NCBI GenBank assembly: GCA_036365515.1
Contig: CM070873.1
Span: 230,639,876-230,703,875 of the forward strand
Length of the DNA: 64,000 nucleotides
DNA from: Torymus aiolomorphi
Taxonomy: Eukaryota > Arthropoda > Insecta > Hymenoptera > Torymidae
Reading direction: 5' to 3'
Position 1 is the first letter of the stretch. Each line of letters starts with the position of its first letter. Below are positions 24,631 to 35,711 of the stretch, piece by piece. The notes below the pieces were generated by a model. That model searched no databases. It saw nothing but the letters and a program-made list of their open reading frames with translations, and was not told the DNA's origin. The position numbers were made by a program, and so were the translations under genes.

Positions 24631-24957
24631 TTTAAAGTCTAAGTCGTCTTCACTTTTAACTTATCCTTAAACCATTGAAAAGCAAAAGACTAAAGTTAAG
24701 ATTAAATTGTTATTCTGTCTATTTAAGTAAAGCCATTCCAAAATCATATTTATTTTAAATAAGGATTTTCTGTCAGCACTGTTGAGCATTTAATATATAT
24801 GTTTATCGGTTGGTTATATTTTAAAGTCTAAGTCTAACAAGTTTTAAAGTCAACATCGTTTTCAGTTTTAGCTTATCTTTAAACCATTGAAAAGTAAAAA
24901 ACTAAACTTAACGTTACATGATTATTCTGCCAATTTAAAACCATTACAAAATAGACA
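24631..24957. repeat. Imperfect tandem duplication, about 120-bp units
   Basis: 24631-24750 and 24840-24957 share the ordered blocks GTTTTAAAGTC, AACTTATCCTTAAACCATTG (AGCTTATCTTTAAACCATTG in the second), AAAAG, ACTAAA and TTATTCTG. Divergence is clear but the order is kept. There is no coding potential. Confidence 0.65.
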
Positions 24958-25571
24958 GATAACTGAGCCACCTTTGTGTAAAAATGAGTCAAATAATACT
25001 TTTAGGTTGAAATTCAGTCTAAATTTGTACTCAATGCGCAAGTATGATTTAATGTATGTACATAGATATAGAGTTAACGTTACCATCATATTTGAAGTTT
25101 GAACGCTGGGCACTGACTGTGAATTCAAAACTTGAAATGACACTAATCTCGGAACTTTGGAAGATGTATTATGAAAATTGTCTTGACAAAATGCTAAAAG
25201 TCATTTTCATCTTTACTGTCATTTGCAAATTCTTACGGCAATATTAAAGTATAATTACTACTCGTTTTGAGAATAAATAACTTTTTATAATTCTGGCAAG
25301 ACACTTTCTGATAAAGTAATGAATATAAAAATATTTTAATCTTCAATTGTGTATATGTTTATCGACTCCAAAAAAGTATATAAATAATTAATATTTATTC
25401 AGATATTTATCCATAACAAATGCTTATTTTATTTGAAAACAAAATGTTATGGCTATAAGGTACAAAACTTTCTTGCTAAAAATATCCTTTTAAAATAAAC
25501 AAATAAGAATACTAAATAAGACAATTTTATATTTAAATCTAATATTTCAATAAATAAATTCTATTGAAATA

Positions 25572-25658
25572 TAAATGAAATTTTTGCTTTGTAGATTATG
25601 TCAAATTTAAAAATAAATTGATACTTAAGTATCAGTACAAAACAAAAATTTCATTTAT
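25572..25658. repeat. Small imperfect hairpin
   Basis: AAATGAAATTTTTGCTTTGTA pairs with TACAAAACAAAAATTTCATTT across about 40 bases. The spacer contains the palindrome GATACTTAAGTATC. Confidence 0.55.
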
Positions 25659-27559
25659 TATCTGTACGTGTTTGAATCGAACATTTTCACGACAAATATA
25701 GTTGATTAATTTATCAAAGTTATACAAACTTAAACTTGCACGATTAGATGCATTTTTATCACGCACAATCTTTAATGATTTGTATTTTTAAAACTTCAAA
25801 AATTACTATCAACGTTGGCCCATAACAATAAGAATTATCTAAAAATTTTTTGTAAGTAGATAGTTTCGTCATTGGCAAGTAGATATCGGAAATGCACAGC
25901 TGGTTCACATACTTAATCATAAATTCCATGCATTCATTAAAAATGATTAGAAAAAATGTTACATTCATAAACGAACTTTGAATAATCTGTTTGAACCTGA
26001 CATAATTCAAGATTTAATAAATGTTTACATACTTTACTTTTAAAAATTTCGAAATAAGTTCGAAATCAGAGAAAAAGTTATGTGTTATATCGTCCAACTT
26101 TGGAAGTTTAAATTTTCTTTTATTCATTATGTACCTATCGCCAAGTCGGGACGAAATTCGTTATGACAGAAACGTCAAAGTCTTACGTCGAACATTACAC
26201 TCGGCCGTTTCCTTTCCTTTTCGAATGCACGATTGCGTCTCAATTAAAATCGTTCACGCACTGACGTTAGCCCGCATAAATATCCTTGAATCAGAATGAC
26301 ATTTCAGAAAAAAAACAAAATACGCTGCCTCCTTCGAACTTTTACTGCCAAATATTATATTTTTATGCATTTCAATAATATATGTACTTACACGTATTAT
26401 TATTGTACATTATAGAGTGGTCTTCAAGATGAATTAAAAATAAATAACAATATAAAATAACCTAATACGTGCTTTATATTACACCGCGCTTATCAGAATT
26501 AGCTTTTTTTTTTTAATTTTAATTGATATTTAACTATACATCCGTTAAATGATAATGGGCATGATACTATCAATGCGGAAAAGCAAAGAAAATAACCTGT
26601 CATTATATAATACTCCAAAAGTCCACACGAAGTTGTGGATCAAACAATTATTAGTCAATAAGTAATTTGTAAAACTAATTTGATAAGACTGAATGTTCAA
26701 TCGACTTTTCTTGAAAACTCTTAAAGATAAACAAGTGAATATCTCTGTCTTAAATGCAAAAAGCGCGACCGAGTGATCCAAACTCGAGCTCAAAATCAAA
26801 TTTAAAGCTGACGTTATAGCGCAGACCAACAACGAATATTCATTTTTTTCCCCGACTCTAGCGTGTATGTATATATAATATACATTCACTCCGTTTCGGG
26901 CAAAGTTCATTTAGACCTCAAGGATATCAAAGAGATCTCGGCTTACACAATCCTCTCGACTGTCGAGGCTTTCTTACCGCGTGACAAGATTCTCTTTCTC
27001 TCTTTTCTCTTTCTCTCCGTCTCTTTTTCTTTCATCGTTCCGCATGACCAAAATTAAAAATTCCAGCTGCGCACAGGCGCTTATAAACACCGCGCGTGCA
27101 CGTTCAGAAACACATTCTGTGCTCTTTAATCTCGGCAATGCATAATAAACCACGATGCGATAAAGCGCGCAGGAAGCAATATATCCTAACCCGGTCAGAC
27201 GCGCGCGGCATTTAATTGTCTCTTAAAAATTTCAAAAAAATTCCTTGTCAATGACATTGATAAGCGTGAAACGCCTTTGATTAACAGAATTAAATATTAA
27301 AATAATAACTATAATAATGCAGCAATGTTAAAATTACGTCAAATACTTTGTACATATTATATTAAGTACCACTGTACAGATTCACTAATAACTTAAAGAG
27401 TCTAACTTTAAACCATATTCTAGCTTTAAAATCAGTGTCGTTACCTCCGCTCAAATTGTTATGTTATTTCTTTTAGTACTTAGTTTCATATATTAGGTTT
27501 TTTCTTTTAATGTAAAGAAAACTTTCTTCGAAATTCATTAAAAATATAATATTCCTACT

Positions 27560-27860
27560 TTGAAGTTAGTATTTTTACTACATTGAAAGTAGTAAATTAA
27601 TTTTACTGCGTTCAACGATGGTCACTTTAATTACCTACTTTCAATGTAGTATTTTTACAATGTGGTTGTAATTTATCTACTTCCAATGTAGTATTTTTAC
27701 AATGTGGTTGAAATGTAGTTCAGATTTTACAAAAAACGTAGTAAAATATTCATGAAATTTGTAATTTTACAACTTTCAAAGTAGTGAATTTACCGTTGTC
27801 TAGTGGAAAAGTTTTACTAATCCACTGTAAATCTACAATGGGTTTTATACAGTGTACTTA
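27560..27860. repeat. Interleaved short repeats built on ACTTTCAATGTAGTA
   Basis: CTACTT(T/C)CAATGTAGTATTT followed by TTACAATGTGGTTG occurs twice, 44 bases apart (27633 and 27677), and the inverse form TACTACATTGAAAGTAGTA sits at about 27575. CACTGTA-like inverted motifs occur near 27822-27855. It is probably the remains of a small inverted-repeat transposon, although its ends could not be fixed. Confidence 0.5.
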
Positions 27861-27882
27861 TAAGCAGGAAGAAGGAGAAACC

Positions 27883-28027
27883 CCCCTTCTACAACCTCAC
27901 GCAAAAACTGTGCGTGCACGCAAAAATTACAAGATTTTGCTGTATCAGCCAATCACGTTTGAAGTTGCAGCAAGAGCTAGTAATTTTTGCGTGCACGCAC
28001 AGTTTTTGCGTGAGGTTGTAGAAGGGG
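27883..28027. repeat. Perfect inverted repeat, 47-bp arms, upstream of Alas
   Basis: 27883-27929 (starting CCCCTTCTACAACCTCACGC) and 27981-28027 are exact reverse complements over 47 bases around a 51-base loop. The loop holds a CCAAT motif (AGCCAATCAC) and an inner TTGCTG/CAGCAA pair. It lies about 220 bases upstream of the candidate Alas start site. It may be a tiny foldback transposon or a structured promoter element. Confidence 0.93.
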
Positions 28028-28194
28028 CTAAGAGCGAGAGGGAGAAAAGAGCGGCGCTTTCTCGCCGTTCGATTCAGTCGCGCTCCGATCTTATCGTGGT
28101 AAGCATCGTTAGCGATCACGTGTCAGCTTTTTGTACTTAGATACTTGACTTGCACTGCCTATAGCTGGTGGTCTTGATTTGGTTTCTCCCTCTC

Positions 28195-28255
28195 TCTCTT
28201 TCTCTCTCTCTCTTACGTATATAGATTCGAACGATCGTGCGTTAGTCGTTGAGAA
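28195..28255 (+). promoter_or_regulatory. Candidate Alas core promoter
   Basis: A CT run is followed by GTATATAGATTC (TATA-like, about 28218) and, roughly 25 bases on, GCGTTAGTCG near 28240, which is plausible as an initiator. Downstream, a donor-like CAAAG/GTGAGAG at 28455/28456 and the acceptor TTTTGCAG ending at 28589 allow a 5' untranslated exon and a 134-base intron just before the start codon. The assignment is inferred from position. Confidence 0.35.
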
Positions 28256-28597
28256 CGAGAGGTAGAGTCCAAGCACACTGCACAGGTCGCCTTGGTCCAT
28301 TTTCGTAAGCGGCCCACATTTGGCCGCGCGCGCGCTCTCGCACTATTGTCTTATTAACCTTTTTATACCCACCTATAATCGAACGTCATTCTCGCCTCTG
28401 TTGCAGCTCGTCCGTCACTGTGTTCTTCAAAACAGCTGTCGCTTCAGCCACAAAGGTGAGAGTCATTCTCGGTTTCTCACAGATGCATATATAAGAGTGT
28501 CCAGCCGAGACTTTCTCTTTTCGCGAGAGGAGGGAGGTGTGTACCTAAAAGTAACGTGACTAAAACTGACTGTGCGCGTGATTTTGCAGGAACGACC

Positions 28598-30333
28598 ATG
28601 CCGTGCCCCTTTCTCACCCGCCTCTCGGCGAACTATGTCCGCAACTACGGCGCCTCGATGCTCCTCAATTACGGGCAGCACTGTCCAGTGATGTCGCGGC
28701 TGTCCAGCAGCCTCGCGGACTCGGTTGCATCGGAGGCGGCGCCTACTGCTACTACTACTGCTGCAACTGATACTACTGATTCTAATCAACTGCCTGATCC
28801 AAGCGCAAATAAGTGCCCGTTCCTTTCTAAGGAGCGCGACGCTATCAAGGAGGCCAGTCTGGCTGTCAAGGAGGATGTCATCAGCCTCACCAACAGCCCC
28901 AAGGACAATGGTACCTTCAAGTATGAAGACTTCTTCCATGAGCAGATCATGCGTAAAAAGAAGGACCACTCCTACAGGTATGTACCGACCTTGTAACTAC
29001 TTGGTTTAGCAGCATTTGAGGTGATTTTAATTGATGGTTTTTTTGTCAATGGTAGAGTCTTCAAAAAGGTTAACCGACTGGCTCAAGAGTTCCCTGCAGC
29101 TATGGAGTACTCATGGGGCGAGAAACCCATTACTGTATGGTGCTCAAATGACTACTTAGGCATGTCTCGTCATCCTGAGGTTATTGGTGCTGTACGCAAA
29201 GCATTAGATAAATATGGAGCTGGTGCTGGTGGTACCAGAAACATTTCTGGTAATTCCATGGGTCACGAGATGCTAGAGAAGAGATTAGCCGATCTGCATC
29301 AAAAAGAAGCTGGATTGCTCTTCACTTCTTGTTTTGTAGCAAATGATTCTACACTATTTACTTTAGCAAAAAGCCTTCCAGGCTGTCATATTTTCTCTGA
29401 TGCTGGAAATCATGCCTCCATGATTCAGGGAATAAAAAACAGTCAGGTTCCAAAACATATCTTCCGGCACAATGATGTTGCACATTTAGAAGAATTACTA
29501 TCAAAAGTAAATAAAAATGTTCCAAAAATTGTTGCCTTCGAAACTGTACATTCAATGACAGGGGATATATCGCCTCATGAAGCATTATGTGATGTAGCTC
29601 ATAAATATGGTGCATTGACATTTGTTGATGAGGTGCATGCTGTTGGCCTATATGGTTTTCATGGGGCTGGTGTTGGTGAAAGAGATTATTGTTTGGACAA
29701 AATGGATATAATTTCGGGTACTTTAGGAAAAGCATTCGGAAATGTAGGTGGCTACATTGTTAGTTCTGCAAAATTAATAGACATGGTAAGGAGTTATGCA
29801 GCAGGATTTATTTTTACTACATCGCTACCTCCAACGGTACTTTATGGAGCTATGGCATCAATTGGCATTCTTGCATCTGAAGAAGGAAGAGCACTGAGAG
29901 CAGCTCATCAAAAAACTGTAGCTTACATGAAATCAAATCTTTCCTCTGCTGGACTTCCTGTTATTCCATCACCTTCACACATCATTCCAATAAAGGTAAT
30001 TATAATTTGTATTTCAAACTGTATTAAAATGTATGCATACTAAGTGTAATTAATATGTGTTTATTTCCTTAACAGATAGGAGATCCATTGGTGTGCACCC
30101 AAATTGCTGATACGTTAATGAGGGAAAAAGGTCACTATGTTCAGGCTATAAACTATCCTACTGTTGCAAAGGGTGAAGAAAGATTACGTGCAGCACCTAC
30201 GCCTAAACATACAAACGAAATGGTTGAAAAATTTGTGGAGGATGCCTTAGAAGTCTTTCAACGTTTAAATGTCCCTAAAATAGAAGTTGAAAAACCAATG
30301 GAAATGTCTTCAAGAGTTGTTTTAGTACACTGA
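28598..30333 (+). CDS. Alas: 5-aminolevulinate synthase, mitochondrial
   Basis: This enzyme condenses glycine and succinyl-CoA into 5-aminolevulinate, the first and rate-limiting step of heme synthesis in the mitochondrial matrix, with pyridoxal phosphate as cofactor. Coding exons are 28598-28977, 29056-29995 and 30076-30333, all with GT-AG introns (78 and 80 bases) and matching phases, giving 525 residues. The ATG at 28598 is chosen because a strong acceptor (TTTTGCAG) ends at 28589. The N-terminus is basic and serine-rich and carries three Cys-Pro motifs (PCPF, HCPV, KCPF) of the heme-regulatory type, which in this family mediate feedback by heme. The fold-type I core is intact: [19 protein letters not shown], and the cofactor lysine in TLGKAFG (Lys352). 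Length and motifs agree with animal ALAS. A perfect hairpin lies upstream. Confidence 0.97.
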
Positions 30334-30955
30334 CAAAAGTCATTGTAATTAATGTACTATGTTATAAATTGTACATTATGCATCAGCAAAAAACAGAGTT
30401 TATTTATGTTGTAATAATCCTGTTCAAAAAATATATTATTCTGATGTTAAAAAGATAAAGTATTTAAATGAAAAAAATTAATCTAAATTTTGTACTTTTT
30501 TTACTTTCATTATTTTACAAATGTTTATTTTTTATTTATTATTCAAAATTTAAATGTTCTGTTAATAATTTTCAAATAATTACTGTTATTAAAATAAAGA
30601 ATCACTTTGTTTTAGCTAAGTTTATTTATTTAAAACAATTTTAAAAACAAATCAAAGTTCTTAGGATTTTATCAAGAAATATTATATATCCACACGAATA
30701 AATCTTTTTGGTTGAATGATAACATTTTTTGTTATCGCATGACACATGGTATCGGACGTCAGTATAGTATGTCAGTATACTCGGATAGTCTCCGATGCCC
30801 GGCAGCCCATCAGAAAAATGATAGTCCTTGTGCGCTAAACAAATTTCTGGCTGCTGCAACTTAAGCAGATAAGAGAAAGCTAATTAAAATTAAGAAGAAG
30901 AAGGACCCATATAAATGTTTTTGACACCATTAAACAATATAAAAAAAAATAAAAG
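30334..30955 (+). other. Alas 3' flank / untranslated region
   Basis: AT-rich sequence after the stop with several possible polyadenylation signals, including AAATAAAG near 30592. A 72-codon open frame on the - strand (30641-30859) has no recognisable domain and is not called. Confidence 0.5.
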
Positions 30956-32370
30956 ATGAAAGATATAATATATTCTTTCATATTAAATTTAGAATTTAAT
31001 TTCTTTCAAAATTATACAATTTATCAAAATGGATATTCTTCTATGAACGGATATGATTTAGAATTAGCTAAGTTATTCAAAGGTAATCCTACATTTGTAT
31101 TGAATTTTAACATAAAAGCATTGACTCTTAAAATTGGGTGAACTGATGCCAAAACTTTAGAGGTTCTCAAAATTAGATCAATTCTTGAAGTGAAATGTGA
31201 AAGTGCCCAATATTATCTTGTAAATTTCTGGAAATTTTATATAACTGGAACCCTAGATCAAGATACAGATATTCAAAATATTCTTATAGGATCTATATTA
31301 CATGCTATCAGACCAGATACTGCAAATGGTTTAGATTTTTTATTTTCTGGATATAAAAATAAAGGAGGAGATCAAAATCCTATTCTCACCATTAAAATAA
31401 CATTAACGACATCCATAGATCTATGGATGAATTATCTTGCTGATAAAATTGCTACTCGAACAGAGGATTTCTTCAAAGAAAGGGATTAGTTGCAGTATTA
31501 GGAGCAGATAAATTTGAGAATTTCATGAATTATGAAGCAAAAGATTATGATAAATTTGCAACTTGGATTCATAAAGTTTTAAATAAATGGGAACCTAATA
31601 AAGCTCCTGATCAAGAGATCATAGGTCTATAAAAAATTAACTTCTGCTTTGGCTCTAATTTGTTTAAGAACTACAGTAAAGTCTCTGTTGGTTTTAGAAA
31701 ATACATTTTCAAGAAAGACACTTATAGTTACGATTCGAAATTTGATGAAGATTGAAAACTCAATCCTTTATGCACCACCTTGTACTAGATGCATCCAGAA
31801 AATTACTGTTAAGTTTAATCAAAATAGATCAATCTAGATACATGGTAAATCTAATAGTAGAAAGATTTATAGTAGAAAGACATAAAAAAAATAATATGAA
31901 TAAGTAAGTAGATTCATTTTTATGTTTCACATGCTTATCAGCAACTTCCCTAAATGGATTATTAATGGTAAAGTGTTTTCTTTTTATCAGCAAACACCTA
32001 GGTTTAGAGTTTGAGACAATAGCTGATATTTATGGTTGTGATAGCACAAAACATTCATGGACCTCTCTCTCTCAATCTTTTTTAAAAATTGTTTATCAAA
32101 AGGTCATCTCCAGACAAGTGCTTATTGGCATAGGTTGATTGATCCAGAATATTATTCTGATTTGAAACCTGATAACACTGGAGCCTTGGTTACCTGGTTT
32201 AGAGCTATGATGGCTGCATACATAGGATCTGATGATATATGGAAGTCTATATATAAAGGCAAATGAACTATCGAGAAAAAATCACTTCTCAAAGATATAT
32301 GGAGAAAGAATTGACAAAAAATTGATGGATAAATCCTATCCAACTCTTTCATTCTACTATTATCAAAGAT
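30956..32370 (+). pseudogene. Decayed AT-rich coding relic, possible endogenous viral element
   Basis: A coding-like stretch can be followed across frames. One frame runs 30956-31489 with a single internal TGA at 31139. A shift of frame at about 31483 then stays open to a TAA near 31630. Further broken pieces follow at 31649-31837 and 31985-32340. The open parts have protein-like composition (Lys, Asp, Ile and Leu rich, with Trp and Tyr), unlike random AT-rich DNA here. I recognised no host family. The compact, AT-biased single-exon form, many stops, and position between unrelated host genes fit an integrated viral fragment, perhaps a negative-strand RNA virus nucleoprotein. That assignment is a guess. 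A decayed retrogene is the alternative. It cannot make a full-length protein. Confidence 0.4.
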
Positions 32371-33214
32371 CTCAAAAAGATGTGCCCTTCTCTATCTGAT
32401 TTTTCATCCACCTCTCTTTTCTCTCCTCTGGCATCAGAACCTCATCCACTATATATACTCCTTCTTTATAAATATTGTCACTTTTCTGCAACATAAATTG
32501 CAGCTACCGTTATATATGCAGTAGTAAAATTTATCCTACCCTTTTCTAAACAATTTTGCAAACTAACTGCACAAACAGTTGCACAAACTACTAATATATT
32601 GTTAGATTGTTCTATACAAAATGTTAAATTCTAAAACCTTTAGCTTTTTCTATTATTAGCTATGTAATAATCTTATAACCTCCAAACTGCATGCATAAAA
32701 TATTTGCTAGTACCCAAATGTACAATTGTCAAAAAGCACTATTTCATGATCAATCGAGTTTTTAGTGTTCTTCAACTTATCTTTCACTGATTATTTGGAG
32801 CAGCCTTATCACAAAGTATTTAGTCCAAATTTTAATTTTGACACAATAATAAAAATTAGAATCACATTATACAATAGTTATATAAGAATAATGTATTTTA
32901 TAATGTATTATATATTTTTATTATATAATGAGAGGATAAAAATACTTGCTATCATTCATGTCAAACAATTTGAAAATCAAAACAACTCTGTGACTCAAAT
33001 TCATAAAACGTTAATGAATTTTGTTGAAAATATATTAAAAAAACGTATATTTATAAGGTGCATAAACGTCAGAATGAGATGATACTCTCGAGACCATAAT
33101 GGAGAATGATATTGCCTATTAACCGGCCTCTCATATAATTCCTACATGAATGATAATAATCTATAAGAATTCTAAAGTATTTGTGCTTCTAATAGTACCT
33201 ATATGCTATGATGA
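32371..33214. other. AT-rich intergenic sequence
   Basis: No gene recognised. An open frame at 32765-33082 is low-complexity and AT-driven. Confidence 0.5.
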
Positions 33215-33263
33215 AATCGATTGTCATCATGACAATCGATTATTAACATCTAACGCATGCGCA
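33215..33263 (+). promoter_or_regulatory. Candidate promoter elements of the GalNAc-transferase gene
   Basis: A 27-base perfect palindrome (AATCGATTGTCAT, one centre base, then its complement) at 33215-33241 contains two ATCGAT cores. It is followed at 33254-33263 by CGCATGCGCA, which resembles an NRF1-type site (GCGCATGCGC). Both lie about 390 bases before the start codon, at the AT-to-GC composition switch typical of a promoter. Function is inferred from motif similarity only. Confidence 0.4.
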
Positions 33264-33644
33264 GTCCAATGTTTCTCTGCAGTTCTGTTGTAAAAGTCAG
33301 TAAAAGCCACCGCCGCCACCGGTGCCGCGGCGCGGGCAAATCCGTCTGCATACCAGCTAGCAGACGCTCGAGCAGAGCTAGCTCCGAAAGCTCTCTATAC
33401 GCCTATACCTATATATATATACGTATAAGTAATAGCACACGAGACGCGACGCTGTTGCACGCGTCGCGCGCGCATTTCTGAGAGAATAATCATCATCGGA
33501 GGAGAGACATGCGCTCGCGGAGGGGCCAAGAAGATGAGACCAAAATCGAAGTTTATTAGAACCGCGCCGAAGACAGTGTGAAATTTCGCTGGGTGAGCTG
33601 GGCCTCGAATGCCGTTGGTGATCTTCTCGACGGCACAGGCAGCC

Positions 33645-34773
33645 ATGCGGAGGTTAGTGAAGCTCTTCAGGCTGCTGCTCGGCTTTCTCTACGAGTACGC
33701 GCGCGGTCTGTCCTGCTCTGTTACGGCGATGCTCGTGCTTTGTTACTGCCTGCACCCGGCTCGCTTCGCCTCGCACTACAGTCACATCAAGGCCGAGGAC
33801 ATAGTTTCGGAGCTGGAGCGTGCCTACTCACCGAAGAGCAATGCCTGCACGGTCAACATCACGGGACGCCGGAGTTCACAGCTCCTGTATCCGGATGACG
33901 ATCCAAAGGAGGACCCGGCTGTACTGGCCAGGAGGCTAGGAGTATTGCCAGGAGGACAGTGGAAACCCACACACTGTCAGCCCCTGTACAATGTGGCAAT
34001 TGTGCTGCCGTACAGGAATCGACAGAGCCAACTGACTGTATTCATGAATTATATTCATCCTTTCCTACAGTCCCAGAATCTAGAGTATAGGATTTTTGTA
34101 ATTGAGCAGAGCACAAAGAAGGAGTTCAATCGAGCCAAGCTCTTTAATATAGGTTTCGCAGAGGCCACAAAGATCAATGACTTCCACTGTTTTATATTTC
34201 AAGACATTGATCTCATTCCTCAGAATCCAGACAATATTTATGCGTGCACCAAGATGCCAAGGCACATGAGCTCAAGTGTTAATACGTTTAGGTATAATCT
34301 TCCCTATACAGGATTATTCGGAGGTGCCATTGCCCTCACAAGGCAGCAATTTGAAAAAGTTAATGGTTTTTCAAATGTGTACTTTGGATGGGGAGGAGAA
34401 GACGATGACTTTTATAGTAGACTTCAAAGCAGAGGTTTTCCGGTAAATTTAAGCTTTAGTTTTATATTAGAATTTTATTTAAAAAAAAAAATAACTTTGT
34501 ATTAGTTAAAAAGTAGTTTCAATGACTTTTATTCTATTTAATGTATTCTGTAATTTTAAGAATCAATTCTATTTCTAGGTGACAAGGTTTGGCCCGGATG
34601 TAGCACAGTATTATATGTTAACGCACAAAAAAGAAGCTCCAAGTAGTGCTAGATTTGCTAACTTAGAAACTGGAGCTAAGAGATTTGACACTGATGGAAT
34701 CAGTGATCTTCAGTATGAAGTGTTGAGCCATGAATTGCGACCTTTATATTCTTGGATTCTAGTCAATGTTTAA
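33645..34773 (+). CDS. beta4GalNAcT: Beta-1,4-N-acetylgalactosaminyltransferase (beta4GalT-family, type II Golgi enzyme)
   Basis: Predicted to add GalNAc in beta-1,4 linkage to terminal GlcNAc on glycoprotein or glycolipid chains in the Golgi. Exons are 33645-34442 and 34579-34773 (phase 0, GT-AG), giving 330 residues. The start at 33645 has the better context (GCCATGC); an in-frame ATG at 33609 would add 12 residues. A short basic tail and a membrane segment (about residues 20-38) give type II topology. Family motifs in order: NVAIVLPYRNR, FNRAKLFNIGF, the metal-binding DID in FQDIDLIP, FGWGGEDDDFY, and MLTH, matching the second metal-binding Met and His of beta4GalT1. In PYTGLFGG, Leu occupies the position of Tyr289 in mammalian beta4GalT1. 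Leu or Ile there favours GalNAc over Gal, which is why I name it a GalNAc transferase. The A or B paralog is not resolved. Confidence 0.93.
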
Positions 34774-35711
34774 TAAGATTTTATAAGTAACTCATGTGAT
34801 GATATGTAGTGTTTTGCAAGTTAAAAGAAAACACTGATTAAGTAGTAAATTTTCGAGATTTGACATGACTAAAAGATTTCACACTTTGTTCATCTGTTTC
34901 TTGCATATCACAATGTATTTGACAAAAGCCTTACATATCCTATCAGACTGCATATCTATTTAAAAATATTTAATATGATTGTTGTAGTGTTAATTTTAAA
35001 ATACGTTTTTTATATTTGACAAAGTTGTTTTTTATTTAGATTAATGTAAAAAAATATTTTTTACTATTATTTATGCTATTGCATATGTATATAATGTGAT
35101 CAAAGTGCATTTTAGTCATCTCTTAACGAATTTCGTGTTAGAAATGATGAATAGGCAAAAGTGTGATATTGAAGCACTTGTAAGATAATACATATATAAT
35201 AAAGAAATGTAACAACTGTTTTTATTTTTTTAATACACAAATTTAATAGCAGTATAGCGTCTATTGAGATTACACAGATTAAAAAAAAAAAAAAAATGGA
35301 TGAAAATTTCAGTGTGATACCCAAGTGATACAAGACTAAAAAAATAAACAGTTATCCACAAACTCGTTGTTTCAATCTGATTATGATATAATTAAGTAAC
35401 AGTGTATCAAATACAAATAAATATATGATCGTAGTATCACTATAATGTTTTTTTAATTATTTAATTATACATTCTCTTTGAATTTGATTTATGAATAGAA
35501 GAAATTTCCGTTGAAACACGCTATCGCTATATTTAGACCTAGTTAAGACTTAATTCGCGTTGTACAGTATCATTGATTTACTGTATATACAAATTCGACA
35601 AAATGATTCGTCTGATATTTTTTTTTATATCATTAAGAAATTACATTATACAGAATATAACCTACGTACAAATTGAAGCTGTGACGCATAAAAAAAGAGA
35701 AAATAAATACA
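34774..35711. other. Convergent 3' flanks of two genes
   Basis: AT-rich sequence between the stop codons of the + strand transferase and the - strand RNA-binding protein. AATAAAG occurs near 35199 on the + strand. The genes end within 940 bases of each other, so their 3' untranslated regions may overlap. Confidence 0.6.

Larger units (their letters stand above)
22338..27559. other. AT-rich non-coding stretch with minor repeats
   Basis: No gene recognised. It contains a CpG-rich patch at 23950-24290, an imperfect tandem duplication (24631-24957), and a small hairpin at 25572-25658 with the 14-base palindrome GATACTTAAGTATC at 25620. Short open frames on both strands have no domain signature. 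Confidence 0.5.

Noticed and set aside
29358..29735. Open frame antisense to Alas
   Set aside because: Shadow of the highly conserved Alas exon 2; no independent signal.
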